A stretch of DNA of 11,801 nucleotides from Euperipatoides rowelli (GCA_003024985.2 PXIH01S0038664.1); one strand, 5' to 3'; positions 1 to 8,316 are shown, numbered from the stretch's first letter. The notes: generated from the sequence alone by a model not told the origin. Program-made: numbers and translations.

Positions 1-316
1 TTTCTGACTCTCCCATATGTACTTCACTCAATTCTGTTGATTAGACAAATCAGTACTAAAATTTTTACGGGACTCCATTACAGGGACTGTATTACTTGGC
101 CTCGTAAGATGTAGATCCAAATTACAAAGTCATTACAAAATCACAAATAAACAAAATATCAAAATAACAACTAAGAAATACAAGTTAGATTACTTATTTT
201 CATTCAAGAGCCTTATCATAGCAGGAAAAGCAGAATTTCTGTAATGACTGGTACTCGCATAAGAGTTTTTCTGAATTTCTGGTATAGGCTAAATTTAGAT
301 GTTTTAATAACCTTAC
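1..316. other. Non-coding, nothing recognised
   Basis: AT-rich sequence with stops in all frames. I see no exon or clear repeat. Confidence 0.5.
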
Positions 317-391
317 CTTGTTTAACATCATTTGCAATTTGTATAGAAAAATTATAGAATCATGAATGGAATCTGAACGAAAAGGTTTAGG
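317..391 (-). CDS. Weak candidate for a downstream 25-codon exon
   Basis: On the minus strand this segment is open for 25 codons in phase 0, the phase required after exon C. It ends at the donor gtaagg directly after AAG. The peptide contains RSDSIHDSIIFLYKLQ and ends in MMLNK, which is compatible with a helical protein. The acceptor is poor: gttaggtag lacks a clear pyrimidine tract, and an alternative AG 23 bases downstream would break the phase. If it is real, the intron from exon C would be about 7.6 kb and would contain the hAT relic. The evidence is the donor, the phase and the composition only. Confidence 0.22.
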
Positions 392-510
392 CTACCTAAC
401 ACCGGATCACCAATCAAATTGGCCTATATAAATCACAGTTATCAATACAATTATTTGGAACAAGATGACTAATATCAATGCTATTAGATTCTTTAAATAA
501 ATTAGTTCAA

Positions 511-531
511 TTATTTATTTATTTATTTATT
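511..531. repeat. ATTT microsatellite
   Basis: About five tandem copies of the tetranucleotide, ttatttatttatttatttat. Confidence 0.9.
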
Positions 532-1530
532 AATGTTTAAGCATTATATGCTTATATAATCATTTCACTTTATAAAAACAGAAACCTTAGAAATTGAAAT
601 GTGTTTAAGATCTATATATTCATAAGCNTGAATAGCAATATTCAAGAACAGTAATTTCTTGGTAAACCAATTCTTTATCAATTTCATTTGACATTAAATG
701 AATATAACTTTTAGGAATAATATCAGTTATAGGCTATTCTACTTCAACTCACAAAATGAAGAAGAAGAAAAGAGATACTGTTTCAGTCACTAAACAAGAT
801 TAAAATAATTTAAATTACTTGAATTAGGACACAATTGATTGGAATTCATAAGAAGTACAATGAACAGCCAAAACATTTAAAATTGAAGGAATTAATAAAA
901 ACCTTTCCCCTCTGTTAACTGACTCAAATGAACTGTGATTCAAGTTTTCACTATCCAAAAAAAAAAATTCCTTGTCCAAAAAATACTTTAAATTGGATGA
1001 ACATTGATTTTTAAAATGAGACAAAAATCAATAAAATATTTAATGATGAATCAAATTTTTAAGCTTTAAAAAAAATCAACTATTTTTATTTGTAACTTAA
1101 TTGTTTTTTTCATGAGCTGCATCTCAAGTAAATACTATTGTTTTACTTTTCAACTATATATAAAATCATCCTTTAAATAGTTTTTATAGCACTTCTAAAT
1201 TTTTTAAGCAGACTATACCATTAAATGAAAATAAAATCTGTTCGTTTCTCGTGTTTTAACAGAATCTCAATTTTGTGTTACAAGCAAAAATTAATTAAGT
1301 AATCTTCAATCTAGACACACATCCTCCGAACAACATACTGATAGAGAAATTTTAATCACCAATAAAATCATCACGCCTAAATTGTCAATAGTCACCTAAA
1401 TACTGTAGGTGTTGGTAGAGAAGTTTCACTGGCAGCTACTGAAAAACCCAGACTTGTCAGTTCTCAGTAAGAAAGCTATTTTTATCAATTAAGTGTTCCT
1501 TTGGAGTTTCAATTAACATCATCACTTATA

Positions 1531-1539
1531 GCGCCATCT
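1531..1539 (-). promoter_or_regulatory. CTCF-like core motif
   Basis: The minus strand reads agatggcgc, identical to the core of the insect CTCF binding consensus, within cagatggcgctata. In AT-rich DNA a 9-mer with six G/C is rarely met by chance, but it was picked out after the fact and no flanking consensus was tested. Confidence 0.25.
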
Positions 1540-1802
1540 GCATAAATGATTAACTAAATCTTCCATCCATTTGCTGAAGGTTTGGCACATTACAACAAAG
1601 TGCTTAGAGAATTAATAATTTATCAAGCTTCATAAAGGAATGAAGTACCATCATGCGATTAAATTAGGAACTATATTAACAAGTTGTTTACACCTAAGCA
1701 AATCAAATTTTTAATAGAATATTGTTATACATTTCACAGCTTGAATTCAACTATTAAAGAAAAAAAAAAATATCCCAGTTTGCTTGTTTTTTTGCTGATA
1801 AT

Positions 1803-1857
1803 TTTTAAAAAGGGTTAAATTAAATCTTACTTTTTTTTTTAATTTAACCTTTTAAAA
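1803..1857. repeat. A/T-rich inverted repeat
   Basis: ttttaaaaagggttaaat at 1803-1820 (continuing taaa) pairs with tttaatttaaccttttaaaa at 1838-1857, with about two unpaired bases and a loop of about 13 nt. The pairing includes ggttaaat/atttaacc, so it is more than simple A/T complementarity. Confidence 0.7.
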
Positions 1858-2243
1858 TAATAAAAAAAGTTGAAATCTAAAAAATATTAAAATTGTCTAA
1901 TAATTAATTGAAAAGTGGTGCGATGGTGAAATGAATTGTATAGTTTGTATTTCTGAATTATAAGATAAAATATATATATTTTTTAAATATTTCAGCTATT
2001 TATAAGAAAATTAGATATTAATTTGATTTAACTGACTTGTCAGACCTTAAATTTTATAAACTGCACTATGTGAATTTGAATGAAATGAATTTATTTAACA
2101 TGACATCTTATCATTTACAATAAATTTGAATAAAAACCTATAAAAATAACAAATGTGAAAACAATAAATAGGCTACAATATTCAATAATGAAAGATGAAA
2201 ATCATTGTTAACTTTCAAAACTATCAAATCGGTGAGATTTACT
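1858..2243. other. Non-coding AT-rich sequence
   Basis: Very AT-rich, with homopolymer and TA tracts. No gene or structured repeat seen. Confidence 0.5.
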
Positions 2244-2672
2244 AGTAAGTAATAAAGGGGCATTCAGTCCACCAATCAGAATGTACCATGTCACTTCCAA
2301 TGAGCATGGTAATTTGCATATCATTTGATTAAAATTTGTATATAATTTGTCTATTTGATTCAAATGACATGCAAATTAGCCACGCCCAATGGAAATCAAT
2401 CATGACTTGGAGCATTCTGATTGGTGACTAAATACGAGAGGTTTAGAAACTGGATGATATAAATTAATATACAATCCACATTTTTAGTCAAGTTAATTTT
2501 TTATTTACAGTCCTAACCTTACCACAGCCATAACCCTAACTCCTACTACGTATTTTGATAGCACTTCCGTAATGACGAAAATATATGCTCAGATGTCAAA
2601 AACGCGGTAGAATGGTAATTGTATTCCCAGGATTTACACACTTCTGACTAAATGCCCCCCTTATTAACTACT
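2244..2672. mobile_element. Palindromic MITE-like element of about 430 bp
   Basis: The left end (2244-2269) reads agtaagtaataaagggg and continues cattcagtc. The right end (2646-2672), read in reverse complement, is agtagttaataagggggg followed by catttagtc. These form terminal inverted repeats of about 27 bp with a few changes. Inside, a second and longer imperfect palindrome pairs 2260-2327 with 2357-2436. The element has no coding capacity. The middle part contains cataaccctaactcc-type sequence that resembles telomeric repeat but is not tandem. A target-site duplication could not be assigned. A non-autonomous DNA transposon is the simplest reading. Confidence 0.6.
2260..2436. repeat. Imperfect inverted repeat with CCAAT and octamer motifs in both arms
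   Basis: The arms at 2260-2327 and 2357-2436 pair over about 70 bp around a short centre near 2340. Each arm carries the CCAAT-box-like ccaatcag (2272-2279, and inverted at 2417-2424) and the perfect POU octamer atttgcat (2312-2319, and inverted at 2369-2376). The symmetry is direct observation. Whether any factor binds there is not known. Confidence 0.75.
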
Positions 2673-3099
2673 TTTAACAAAGTTATCAAGAAGAGTAAAT
2701 ATTTTTCATTAGAAATGTATATGTAGGGTCATACCAACCAAAGGTGCAAGTAGGTAACATGGATCAGTATGACAAGCATTAAGGAGTGACAGTTGCTAAT
2801 TATTTTCCTAAAAACCATGAATTCAATATAACCAAGCATTAACTGTAAACCATTCTAATAACCAGGGGTGGAATGGCTCCCTTGCAATCACCATATAAAA
2901 TAAAAAAAAGTACTAAAAAATACTGTAATGTTTCAAGACTTATATGTATTTATAATTGTCAGTGTTTCTGGTTTGATATTTTTTAAAATCCTGAAATGTT
3001 TATTCAATTAATCCAACAGTCACCTCCAGGAAACCATCTGGTAACAATCCTACTATTTCACAGTGTTCCTGTGTTATAAAACCATTTAATTCCTTATGT
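2673..3099. other. Non-coding sequence
   Basis: No exon seen. The 8-mer ttaaggag at 2779-2786 repeats the putative target site at 7536-7543, but this may be chance. Confidence 0.4.
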
Positions 3100-3500
3100 A
3101 CGTATAATGCCGATCAATTTTGCGCATGCACCCTTATCATTCGTCCGGGGGAAAAGTGGGTTGTGCACTTGTTTTGCACCATGATAGTAAACTTTAGATT
3201 TACCACAATAGACAGCAAAACTGCCCAGGTGCACCTGTTTGACTAGAATCAGAATTCTTTAAAAGACGATTTTACAAAATGACGCACTTATTTGGGTTAC
3301 ATGGAAACACTCACCTGAACCTTAGATTGAGGTTAAAACTAGGGGGTGCAGTTGCATGGCACAGTTTGGATTTATTTTAGAGTGGTCTAAAAGTTTAAGT
3401 GTGGTAAAGGCCCACTTGTTTGACGATGTCACACTTTACCTAACTTTGGGCGAGAAATAGGGATGGTGCACTTATTAGGCAGGGCGCCCTTTGACAGCAT
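3100..3500. other. Less AT-rich segment, possible old repeat
   Basis: Base composition shifts towards GC here. The segment holds recurring pieces such as gtgcac(c/t)tgtttga and cccacttgtttgacgatg, and a palindromic agggcgccct at 3482-3491. No open frame or splice-bounded exon is convincing. It may be a degraded transposon. Confidence 0.35.
3226..3237. promoter_or_regulatory. 12-bp palindrome made of two E-boxes
   Basis: caggtgcacctg is a perfect palindrome containing CAGGTG and CACCTG, a Snail/ZEB-type E-box in each orientation. The related cores ttgtgcactt and ggtgcactta occur nearby (about 3165 and 3464). Binding is speculative. Confidence 0.3.
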
Positions 3501-3984
3501 TCTATGGTATTACTAAATTTGCTGTATATTTTGTTATGTAATTTAAATTAAAATTATTACTCAATTGAATACAAGATGTTATGTGACACTGCCATTTGGT
3601 TATAATCACAGAGAGAGAAATTTGTTGTCACGATCATCTTGTTGCCACAGGCGATTTTTTAATGTCAGCTTAGATCTTGCACTAATGTAAATTTCAGTTG
3701 AGAAAAGTTACGAGGTCTATAATGAAGCTCATAAAGGTAAAGCGAGTAAAGTTTGATATCTGAAATTTATTTTATTTATTTACATTTAGTAGGACCTTGA
3801 TTAGTGAGAATATTGTTTTAATAACTACCACATATGATTACTATTGCATTTTGCTGATGATGCAGTCACTTCACAGAGAATCTATATAATATAAGAGTAG
3901 AAATGTCTGTATATTGGTAAAGTTTGCTACTACTCCTCAACCCCTCATCCTAGAATTTGATCATAAATGCAATGTATTATTATG
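3501..3984. other. Non-coding, nothing recognised
   Basis: AT-rich sequence without splice-bounded open frames; a few ATTT units near 3767. Confidence 0.5.
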
Positions 3985-4056
3985 TATTAATAATAATATT
4001 ATCATGATGATGATCATGATGATGATCATCATTATTTTTATTATTATTATTTTTAT
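3985..4056. repeat. Compound trinucleotide microsatellite
   Basis: An imperfect run of taa/att, then atg/atc (tcatgatgatgatcatgatg and onward), then att triplets. The gat-atc blocks are themselves near-palindromic around tgatca. The short Met/Ile-rich open frame across it is an artefact of the repeat. Confidence 0.9.
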
Positions 4057-4139
4057 ACATGCACAATATTTTGAAAAAAATATTCTAGTTGTAATAAAAA
4101 ACTAAATATTTTCTAATTCACCCTCCTAACCAATGCAAC

Positions 4140-4199
4140 ACGCCCCTGATCAATACAATTGATCCAGCATCCCCAAAATTGTAAAGTTGAGAGACACTG
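4140..4199 (-). mobile_element. hAT-like terminus, element end only
   Basis: Read on the minus strand from 4199, the sequence starts cagtgtctctcaactttac. This resembles the CAGTGGTTCTCAAC start of Charlie-type hAT elements. The adjoining atctaaaa (4200-4207) could be half of an 8-bp target duplication. A matching second end was not found, so this is a fragment or a chance likeness. Confidence 0.35.
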
Positions 4200-4260
4200 A
4201 TCTAAAACTTGTTCCGCTTTTTGCTGTACCGGTCTTCAGGCACGAATAGATCGCATAAGA

Positions 4261-4311
4261 CAGTATACGATTAATCTCCCAATAAGGTTATCAGTATACG
4301 ATTAAGGTTAT
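4261..4311 (+). repeat. Two-copy tandem repeat
   Basis: cagtatacgattaa occurs at 4261-4274 and at 4292-4305. Each is followed by ggttat, directly in copy 2 and after an extra 11 bases in copy 1. Confidence 0.8.
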
Positions 4312-5547
4312 AATGGTTGGCAAAATAAGTGCCTCTTCCAACTTGGAAGCTAGAAGAAAATAGTTAATTATTTAACTTATCTGCTCCAAGTGTGGGTGTC
4401 AGGATCGGACACTTCTGAAAGGTTTACAAAAGACATTTTGTCTAATATAGCTTGATGTAAGTCACTTATTTGAAAGTTGTTGATTTTTTATCTCATTACC
4501 AGCTTTTGTGTCTCACAAATAGGTACCACTATGTGATTAAACATAACATTAACAATTTATTTAACTACTTATACAAGATATGCCGTACTAGGTGATTCTA
4601 GTAGGTGGGAACAGTTCTAGAATATAAGTTACAGCATGTAGTAGATATATGTTATGTGCTGTAATAAAACACACTATAATATACTACAAAAATGAATTTC
4701 AATTTTCCCCACAGCATTTATAAGATCTTATTACGACTCAAAATTTAGTTTATTATTTTAGTTATCGTTTATTCAGCATTTAAAAGATCTTTACAATAAA
4801 GATATAGTACTTATTCTGATTTTAATTCACAATAATAATATAACCATACAATAAAAACTCTTCCACCAAATAAAAACAATTATGTAATAAAAATTCTTAA
4901 ATAATTTGTCTAAAGCCACATTTACACTGAAATAGCGAATCCTTAATCAATACGTGTTCTCAGATGTCAGAATGGGCGTGTTTATACTGTCTTCAGGCAT
5001 GACTGAATTTGCAATGCATGATTTTTAAATAGCGGTAATCACTCAAATCACACAGGAAGTTTACTACGATAGTACAGTATGATGATAGTTTGTTTATAAT
5101 TAAATCTCAAAATTGAGGATCGAAAAACAAACCCTACAGCAATCATACGTAGCTTCTGATATTGTTTGGAAAATAGTTGAAATTCACTTCAGACAATTAA
5201 GATGATAGTAGGTGGTAAAGTGTAGGCTACTAGCTTATTCTTATTTGCTCAAAATGTTTTAATTTAAGACAAACTTACTATAAATTAATTTACTTTTGTT
5301 ATTAAATATTGTTTTTCACTTTCAAATGTATTATTTTGTTTAATGTTTTATGAAGTAAAAAAACATGTTTAAGGTGATGCAATTCTATCTTTAAAAATTA
5401 AAAAAAAAAAGAATATTATGTTCTTTGAGAACGTAAATGATAAATCTTTTAATTCATTCAAAGTTAGCATAAATGCTCAAAAAATTCTGAATAAACTAAA
5501 ACTTAAATTAAATTAAGAGCACACTTTGATTCGGACAATATTGATTT
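4312..5547. other. Non-coding AT-rich sequence
   Basis: Holds the 21-bp direct repeat at 4712-4794 and a small hairpin, ttacagca with tgctgtaa, near 4629-4663. The 11-mer gtcttcaggca near 4988 also occurs near 4232. No gene seen. Confidence 0.5.
4712..4794 (+). repeat. Imperfect 21-bp direct repeat
   Basis: cagcatttataagatcttat at 4712-4731 and cagcatttaaaagatcttta at 4774-4793 share 18 of 20 positions, 62 bp apart. Confidence 0.6.
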
Positions 5548-5600
5548 GGGTGAGAAAGAGGAAGAAAAAAGAAAAGATAGGGGAAAGTGGGAGGAGAGTG
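5548..5600 (+). other. Polypurine tract
   Basis: About 53 bases are almost all purine (three or four pyrimidines), from gggtgagaaagaggaag to gggaggagagtg. Such strand asymmetry can adopt triplex-type structure; no other role is visible. Confidence 0.7.
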
Positions 5601-5783
5601 ATTTACGTTATGATTTATTTCCTTATAATTTCATTGATTTTATTCACTTTTTTAATTTATTTTGATTTGTTTTATTGTTTTTCAAATATGTTATTAATTT
5701 GAGATTATTAAAATAGTTATATAATAATATATTTATAACTGTATAAGCCGTTCTTTGATTCAATAAATAAATAGTAAAACTTA

Positions 5784-5820
5784 ACTTTTAAAATAGCGCT
5801 GGTTTTTTAAAATAGCGCCA
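5784..5820 (+). repeat. Short tandem duplication around tttaaaatagcgc
   Basis: ttttaaaatagcgc occurs twice, 20 bp apart (ending in ct and then cca). The GC-rich tip stands out in very AT-rich surroundings. Confidence 0.7.
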
Positions 5821-6293
5821 ATTTAATATATGAAAGTGTTTTTAAATAAAAACAGAATTATGTTACAATAGGAGCATATCTAGAAATTATTTTTTTCAAG
5901 ATTAATTAACTTTTATGCTAAATTGGCAAGATTCCCATTTGACAAATAAGTATTCAAATCAGATAAAAAAATTGAAGATTGAGAAATGAAGATTTGTAGA
6001 AAAGTATCAGACTTTTTGCTATAACAAATTAAATTTGAATAAATTAATAAAAAAATTCTCCAAAGGAAAAACATTGGAGTATAACTCAGCATATATATTA
6101 TGAGGATTTAATCAATTAAGATTTTACACTAACTATATAGAAAATCTATTATTATAAATTGAATATTTTCTAAATTTCAATTTCCGGGAAAGGAATGAGG
6201 CCTTTATTCTTATTTTACCACAAATACCACGGCTAATATATGGGGAGCGGTTAGTTTACAATAATCCGCTATATCGAATATGTTCGTTTTATT

Positions 6294-6307
6294 TATATAT
6301 ATATATT
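6294..6307. repeat. TA dinucleotide run
   Basis: About seven ta units, followed directly by a poly-T tract. Confidence 0.8.
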
Positions 6308-6488
6308 TTTTTGTTTTGTTATTTAACTATATTTTTTGATATTTGGAATACGATTGAAGAACAGTTTACTTTACAGATCTCCCATTATATTNGTTTAGGA
6401 TACTTCCCAACATGACAGAGACTTGATATTTGGCATGGGGGTAGGTTCCATTGTGTAGACAATAGAAATAAATTTTGGAATTTTTTTT

Positions 6489-6507
6489 GGGGTGGGGAGG
6501 GGGAGGG
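6489..6507 (+). other. G-quadruplex motif
   Basis: ggggtggggagggggaggg contains four G runs of 3-5 separated by single bases, a canonical G4 pattern on the plus strand. It sits directly after a T9 run. Confidence 0.8.
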
Positions 6508-6569
6508 ATAACAGAACAAGGCACATTTTAATTATACATTTTTGGTAACGGGGGTTTTGAACTTGTATT

Positions 6570-6690
6570 TATATAGAATATAACACCTTCATCCTTCAAG
6601 ATTCTCTAAATATTATCTAAGTTTTGATATTATTTATAAAATATCAATAATTGAGGGATCTTGAAGGAAGAAGGTGTTATATTCTATATA
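6570..6690. repeat. Near-perfect hairpin with a 33-bp stem and an inner stem
   Basis: The arm 6570-6602 (starting tatatagaatataacacc) is the reverse complement of 6658-6690, with a single mismatch (6591 against 6669). The 55-bp loop contains a further 8-bp stem, ttgatatt at 6624-6631 with aatatcaa at 6640-6647. The total span, about 121 bp, suits either a fold-back element or a precursor-like RNA hairpin. Confidence 0.85.
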
Positions 6691-6924
6691 TTTGAATTTA
6701 AAGGAGGAGGGAAGTAACTTCATTGAAGAAAAGGAAGCAATGCTTGCTGGTTCTAAGCTGTTAGGGCCCTGAATTAAGCAAAGAAACAAAAAATAATATT
6801 TTTTTTTCCCCCTTTTATTCAATAGGCTTAGCTAAGTTACCGGAAACAGAAATAACAACATGTGAAAAAGTAAATGAATTTGCTGAATCCTGATTATAAA
6901 ATATGTCATCATTAAGTGAATTTA

Positions 6925-7118
6925 ATATCGTCTTTATTAATTTATTTAACCTTACCAGTAACAAGCACATCTGCAGAATTAAGTTTCTCTAAATTAAAAA
7001 AAGCCATTTGTATACAACTATGATTCAAAAGAAATTAAAGTTCCTAAGCTTAATTGCCAATGAACCAAACAACCTAAATACCGATGAAATTATAAATAAA
7101 TTTGCTGAGGATAAATAG
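6925..7118 (+). pseudogene. Decayed hAT transposase, C-terminal dimerisation domain
   Basis: This is a relic of the C-terminal dimerisation region of a hAT-superfamily transposase, whose intact form cuts and reinserts its own element. In frame from 6925, the translation reads ISSLLIYLTLPVTSTSAELS followed by FSKLKK. This matches the family hallmark: a hydrophobic stretch, then P-V-T, then S-A-E-x-S-F-S-K-L-K. A stop at 7021-7023 interrupts it. Shifting frame at 7020 restores the match with MIQKKLKFLSLIAN, corresponding to the family pattern M-S-Q-E-R-L-x-x-L-x-L-L-S-I-E. It then ends in FAEDK before a TAG at 7116-7118, as in ZMYM1-like or 52-kDa-repressor-like hAT proteins. The frameshift and the loss of everything upstream (zinc finger, RNase H-like core) make it non-functional. 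The family assignment is confident; the subfamily is inference. Confidence 0.8.
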
Positions 7119-7535
7119 AGAGAAAAAAAGATTTGTATGTTTACTTGCTGCTTCGGTGTTTCTCGTTTTTTTTTTCTTTTAAATTTATTTTTGTTTATTC
7201 ATTTTTATGTTAATAACAATGAATTATTTTTTCATGAAATTATTAAATTAATACTTAAATACATTTATTTATTTTTTCCTTTTTTTTTTATTTTCGGGCT
7301 TTTGNGCGATTAGCTTAAAAGGCCTCCAACAAAGTTGTTGCTTAGGGCTTGAAGCAAAACTTTGTTTGAGGCTTAGANATTTATTTTTTTCATTTTTTTT
7401 TTTTTATTTTTGGTGTAGGTTTCCTATTAGCTTAAATGGCCTCCAACAAAGTTTGTAGCTCGGTGCCTGTAATGAAACCTTTGTTCGAGGCTTAGAAGGC
7501 CTCCAACAAAATTTTGCTTACAGGCCCCGCCACTG
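7119..7535 (+). mobile_element. 3' region of the hAT relic, with internal duplication and a terminus
   Basis: This stretch follows the transposase remnant and is mostly T-rich. A segment of about 117 bp is duplicated in tandem: ggcctccaacaaag with the preceding poly-T tract occurs at 7321 and again at 7438, and a third shorter copy of ggcctccaac starts at 7498. It ends at 7525-7535 in ccccgccactg, whose reverse complement, cagtggcgggg, has the CAGTGGC-type start seen in hAT terminal inverted repeats. The next eight bases, ttaaggag, would be the target-site duplication. No convincing 5' end was identified. Confidence 0.55.
7296..7508 (+). repeat. Tandem imperfect repeat, period 117 then 60
   Basis: Three copies of ggcctccaacaaa start at 7321, 7438 and 7498. 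The first two are embedded in the longer shared block ttagctta(a)a(t)ggcctccaacaaagtt, and each is followed by a ttgtt(t/c)gaggcttaga block. The copies have diverged by point changes and include n bases at 7305 and 7378. This looks like an internal duplication within the 3' part of a hAT element. Confidence 0.75.
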
Positions 7536-8005
7536 TTAAGGAGCCACAATTGTAATTATTTTCTTGATAAAAACAAAATATCCAACTTTTCTTGTTATAA
7601 AACAGAAAGTTTTGCTCAAAAGTGATTTCAACTCTCTCAAAAGCGTCACTCTATCAAACAGAAAGATTTTAATTGTGTAAGTTTTTTTTTTTAAATTAAC
7701 ATATATTATAGTTCTCAAGTTTATACTTTTTGTTTTACTTAAAATTTCTGCAGATGTGCCACCAAGTAGCACTTTGATTTCATAAATATTACTAAAATAC
7801 AAAATAATAAGGAATAATGTTGATGTCTAAAAAACAACTACTGTATTAGCAGAATGTAATAAATTAGTCTTTAGCCTTCAACTATACAATGTCATCTACA
7901 TTAAATAATATATTTTTTTGTATACTTAAGCTACAGTATTGCAATAGCTCTATTCTGTATAGTATGCTAATCATAAAACTAAATTATCAAATCAAAACAT
8001 CTTAC
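7536..8005. other. Intron start downstream of exon C
   Basis: Begins on the minus strand with the donor gtaagatg. It carries only the weak candidate exon at 7739-7826 and AT-rich filler up to the edge of the hAT relic. Confidence 0.5.
7739..7826 (-). CDS. Weak candidate for the exon following exon C
   Basis: On the minus strand, a good acceptor (gttgttttttag) lies 179 bp downstream of exon C and opens a frame in the required phase 0. It starts ACA TCA ACA and includes the peptide YEIKVLLGGTSAEIL. The possible donor, gtaaaa after TTAA, is weak and would leave one extra base. Without splicing, the frame stays open to a TAA at 7536-7538, which would make this a terminal exon of about 96 codons. 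The first dozen residues are unusually hydrophobic, and much of the rest has the Lys, Ile and Phe bias expected from translated AT-rich intron. The window contains chance open frames of similar length, so this is offered only as a candidate. Confidence 0.2.
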
Positions 8006-8182
8006 CGCTTTTGTTTTTCCTATTTCTAGAAAAGTCTCTATCCTCTGAAGATCATTGGCTGCTTGTGATAATTCGGTGAGAAGTTTTCTTTGTAGCAGTT
8101 TTAAAAGACCTCTACTTGATAAAGGATCAAGATGGCATTCATTTTGTGGCTCTGAAAGGTCCTTGATCTCTATTATCTTTGC
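8006..8182 (-). CDS. Internal exon C of the same unidentified gene
   Basis: This is an internal coding exon of 59 codons, the longest in the window. The acceptor on the minus strand reads cattttag and the donor gtaaga follows GCG. Only the phase-0 frame is open. The peptide begins AKIIEIKDLSEPQNE, continues through HLDPLSSRGLLKLLQRKLL and ends in ETFLEIGKTKA. The second half, from about residue 28 on, is leucine-rich with spacing that suggests one long amphipathic helix. Exons A, B and C together give 121 residues in a single uninterrupted frame across two introns, which is strong evidence for a real gene. No start or stop codon belongs to this piece, so both ends of the protein are missing. 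The product is not recognised. Local base use is clearly less AT-rich than the flanking introns, as expected for coding sequence. Confidence 0.85.
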
Positions 8183-8316
8183 CTAAAATGATTTTAAATT
8201 ATAATAAACATTACTTCCAAAATTTAACAATTCTGGGTAATTTTTCTTTAATAATACAATTATCTTAAGTTCATTTTCCCCTATCCAACTAACTGATCCT
8301 TACTATCTTTACTTAC
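8183..8316 (-). other. Short intron between exons B and C
   Basis: This 134-bp GT-AG intron runs on the minus strand from gtaagtaaag to the acceptor cattttag. It is AT-rich, with stops in the coding frame. It separates two exons that are in the same phase, so splicing leaves the reading frame unchanged. Confidence 0.8.

Larger units (their letters stand above)
392..1802. other. Non-coding AT-rich sequence
   Basis: Holds the ATTT microsatellite at 511-531, one n at 627, poly-A/T runs and the single CTCF-like core. Open frames here are short and biased by composition. Confidence 0.5.
5601..6488. other. Non-coding AT-rich sequence
   Basis: Holds the tandem tttaaaatagcgc duplication, the TA run and one n at 6392. 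A moderately GC segment at 6183-6280 (fccgggaaagg-like start, then cacggctaatatatgggg) may be part of a repeat, but I cannot name it. Confidence 0.45.

Noticed and set aside
824-1024. Minus-strand open frame of 66 codons
   Set aside because: Composition-driven. It has no good acceptor and donor pair and no recognisable motif.
2512-2547. Telomere-like cctaacc/aaccctaac sequence
   Set aside because: Not a tandem array. It sits inside the palindromic element and is better explained as part of it.
3290-3340. Strong minus-strand donor (cag followed by gtgagt) at about 3316
   Set aside because: No upstream acceptor gives an open frame of useful length; all phases hit stops.
3914-4105. Plus-strand open frame rich in Met and Ile
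   Set aside because: It is a translation of the trinucleotide microsatellite.
6634-6822. Minus-strand open frame of 62 codons
   Set aside because: It overlaps one arm of the hairpin and a poly-T tract, with nothing protein-like.
7536-7802. Minus-strand open frame of 88 codons taken as a complete gene
   Set aside because: It is AT-biased with no start context. Only its beginning is kept, as a weak exon candidate, because of the phase match with exon C.
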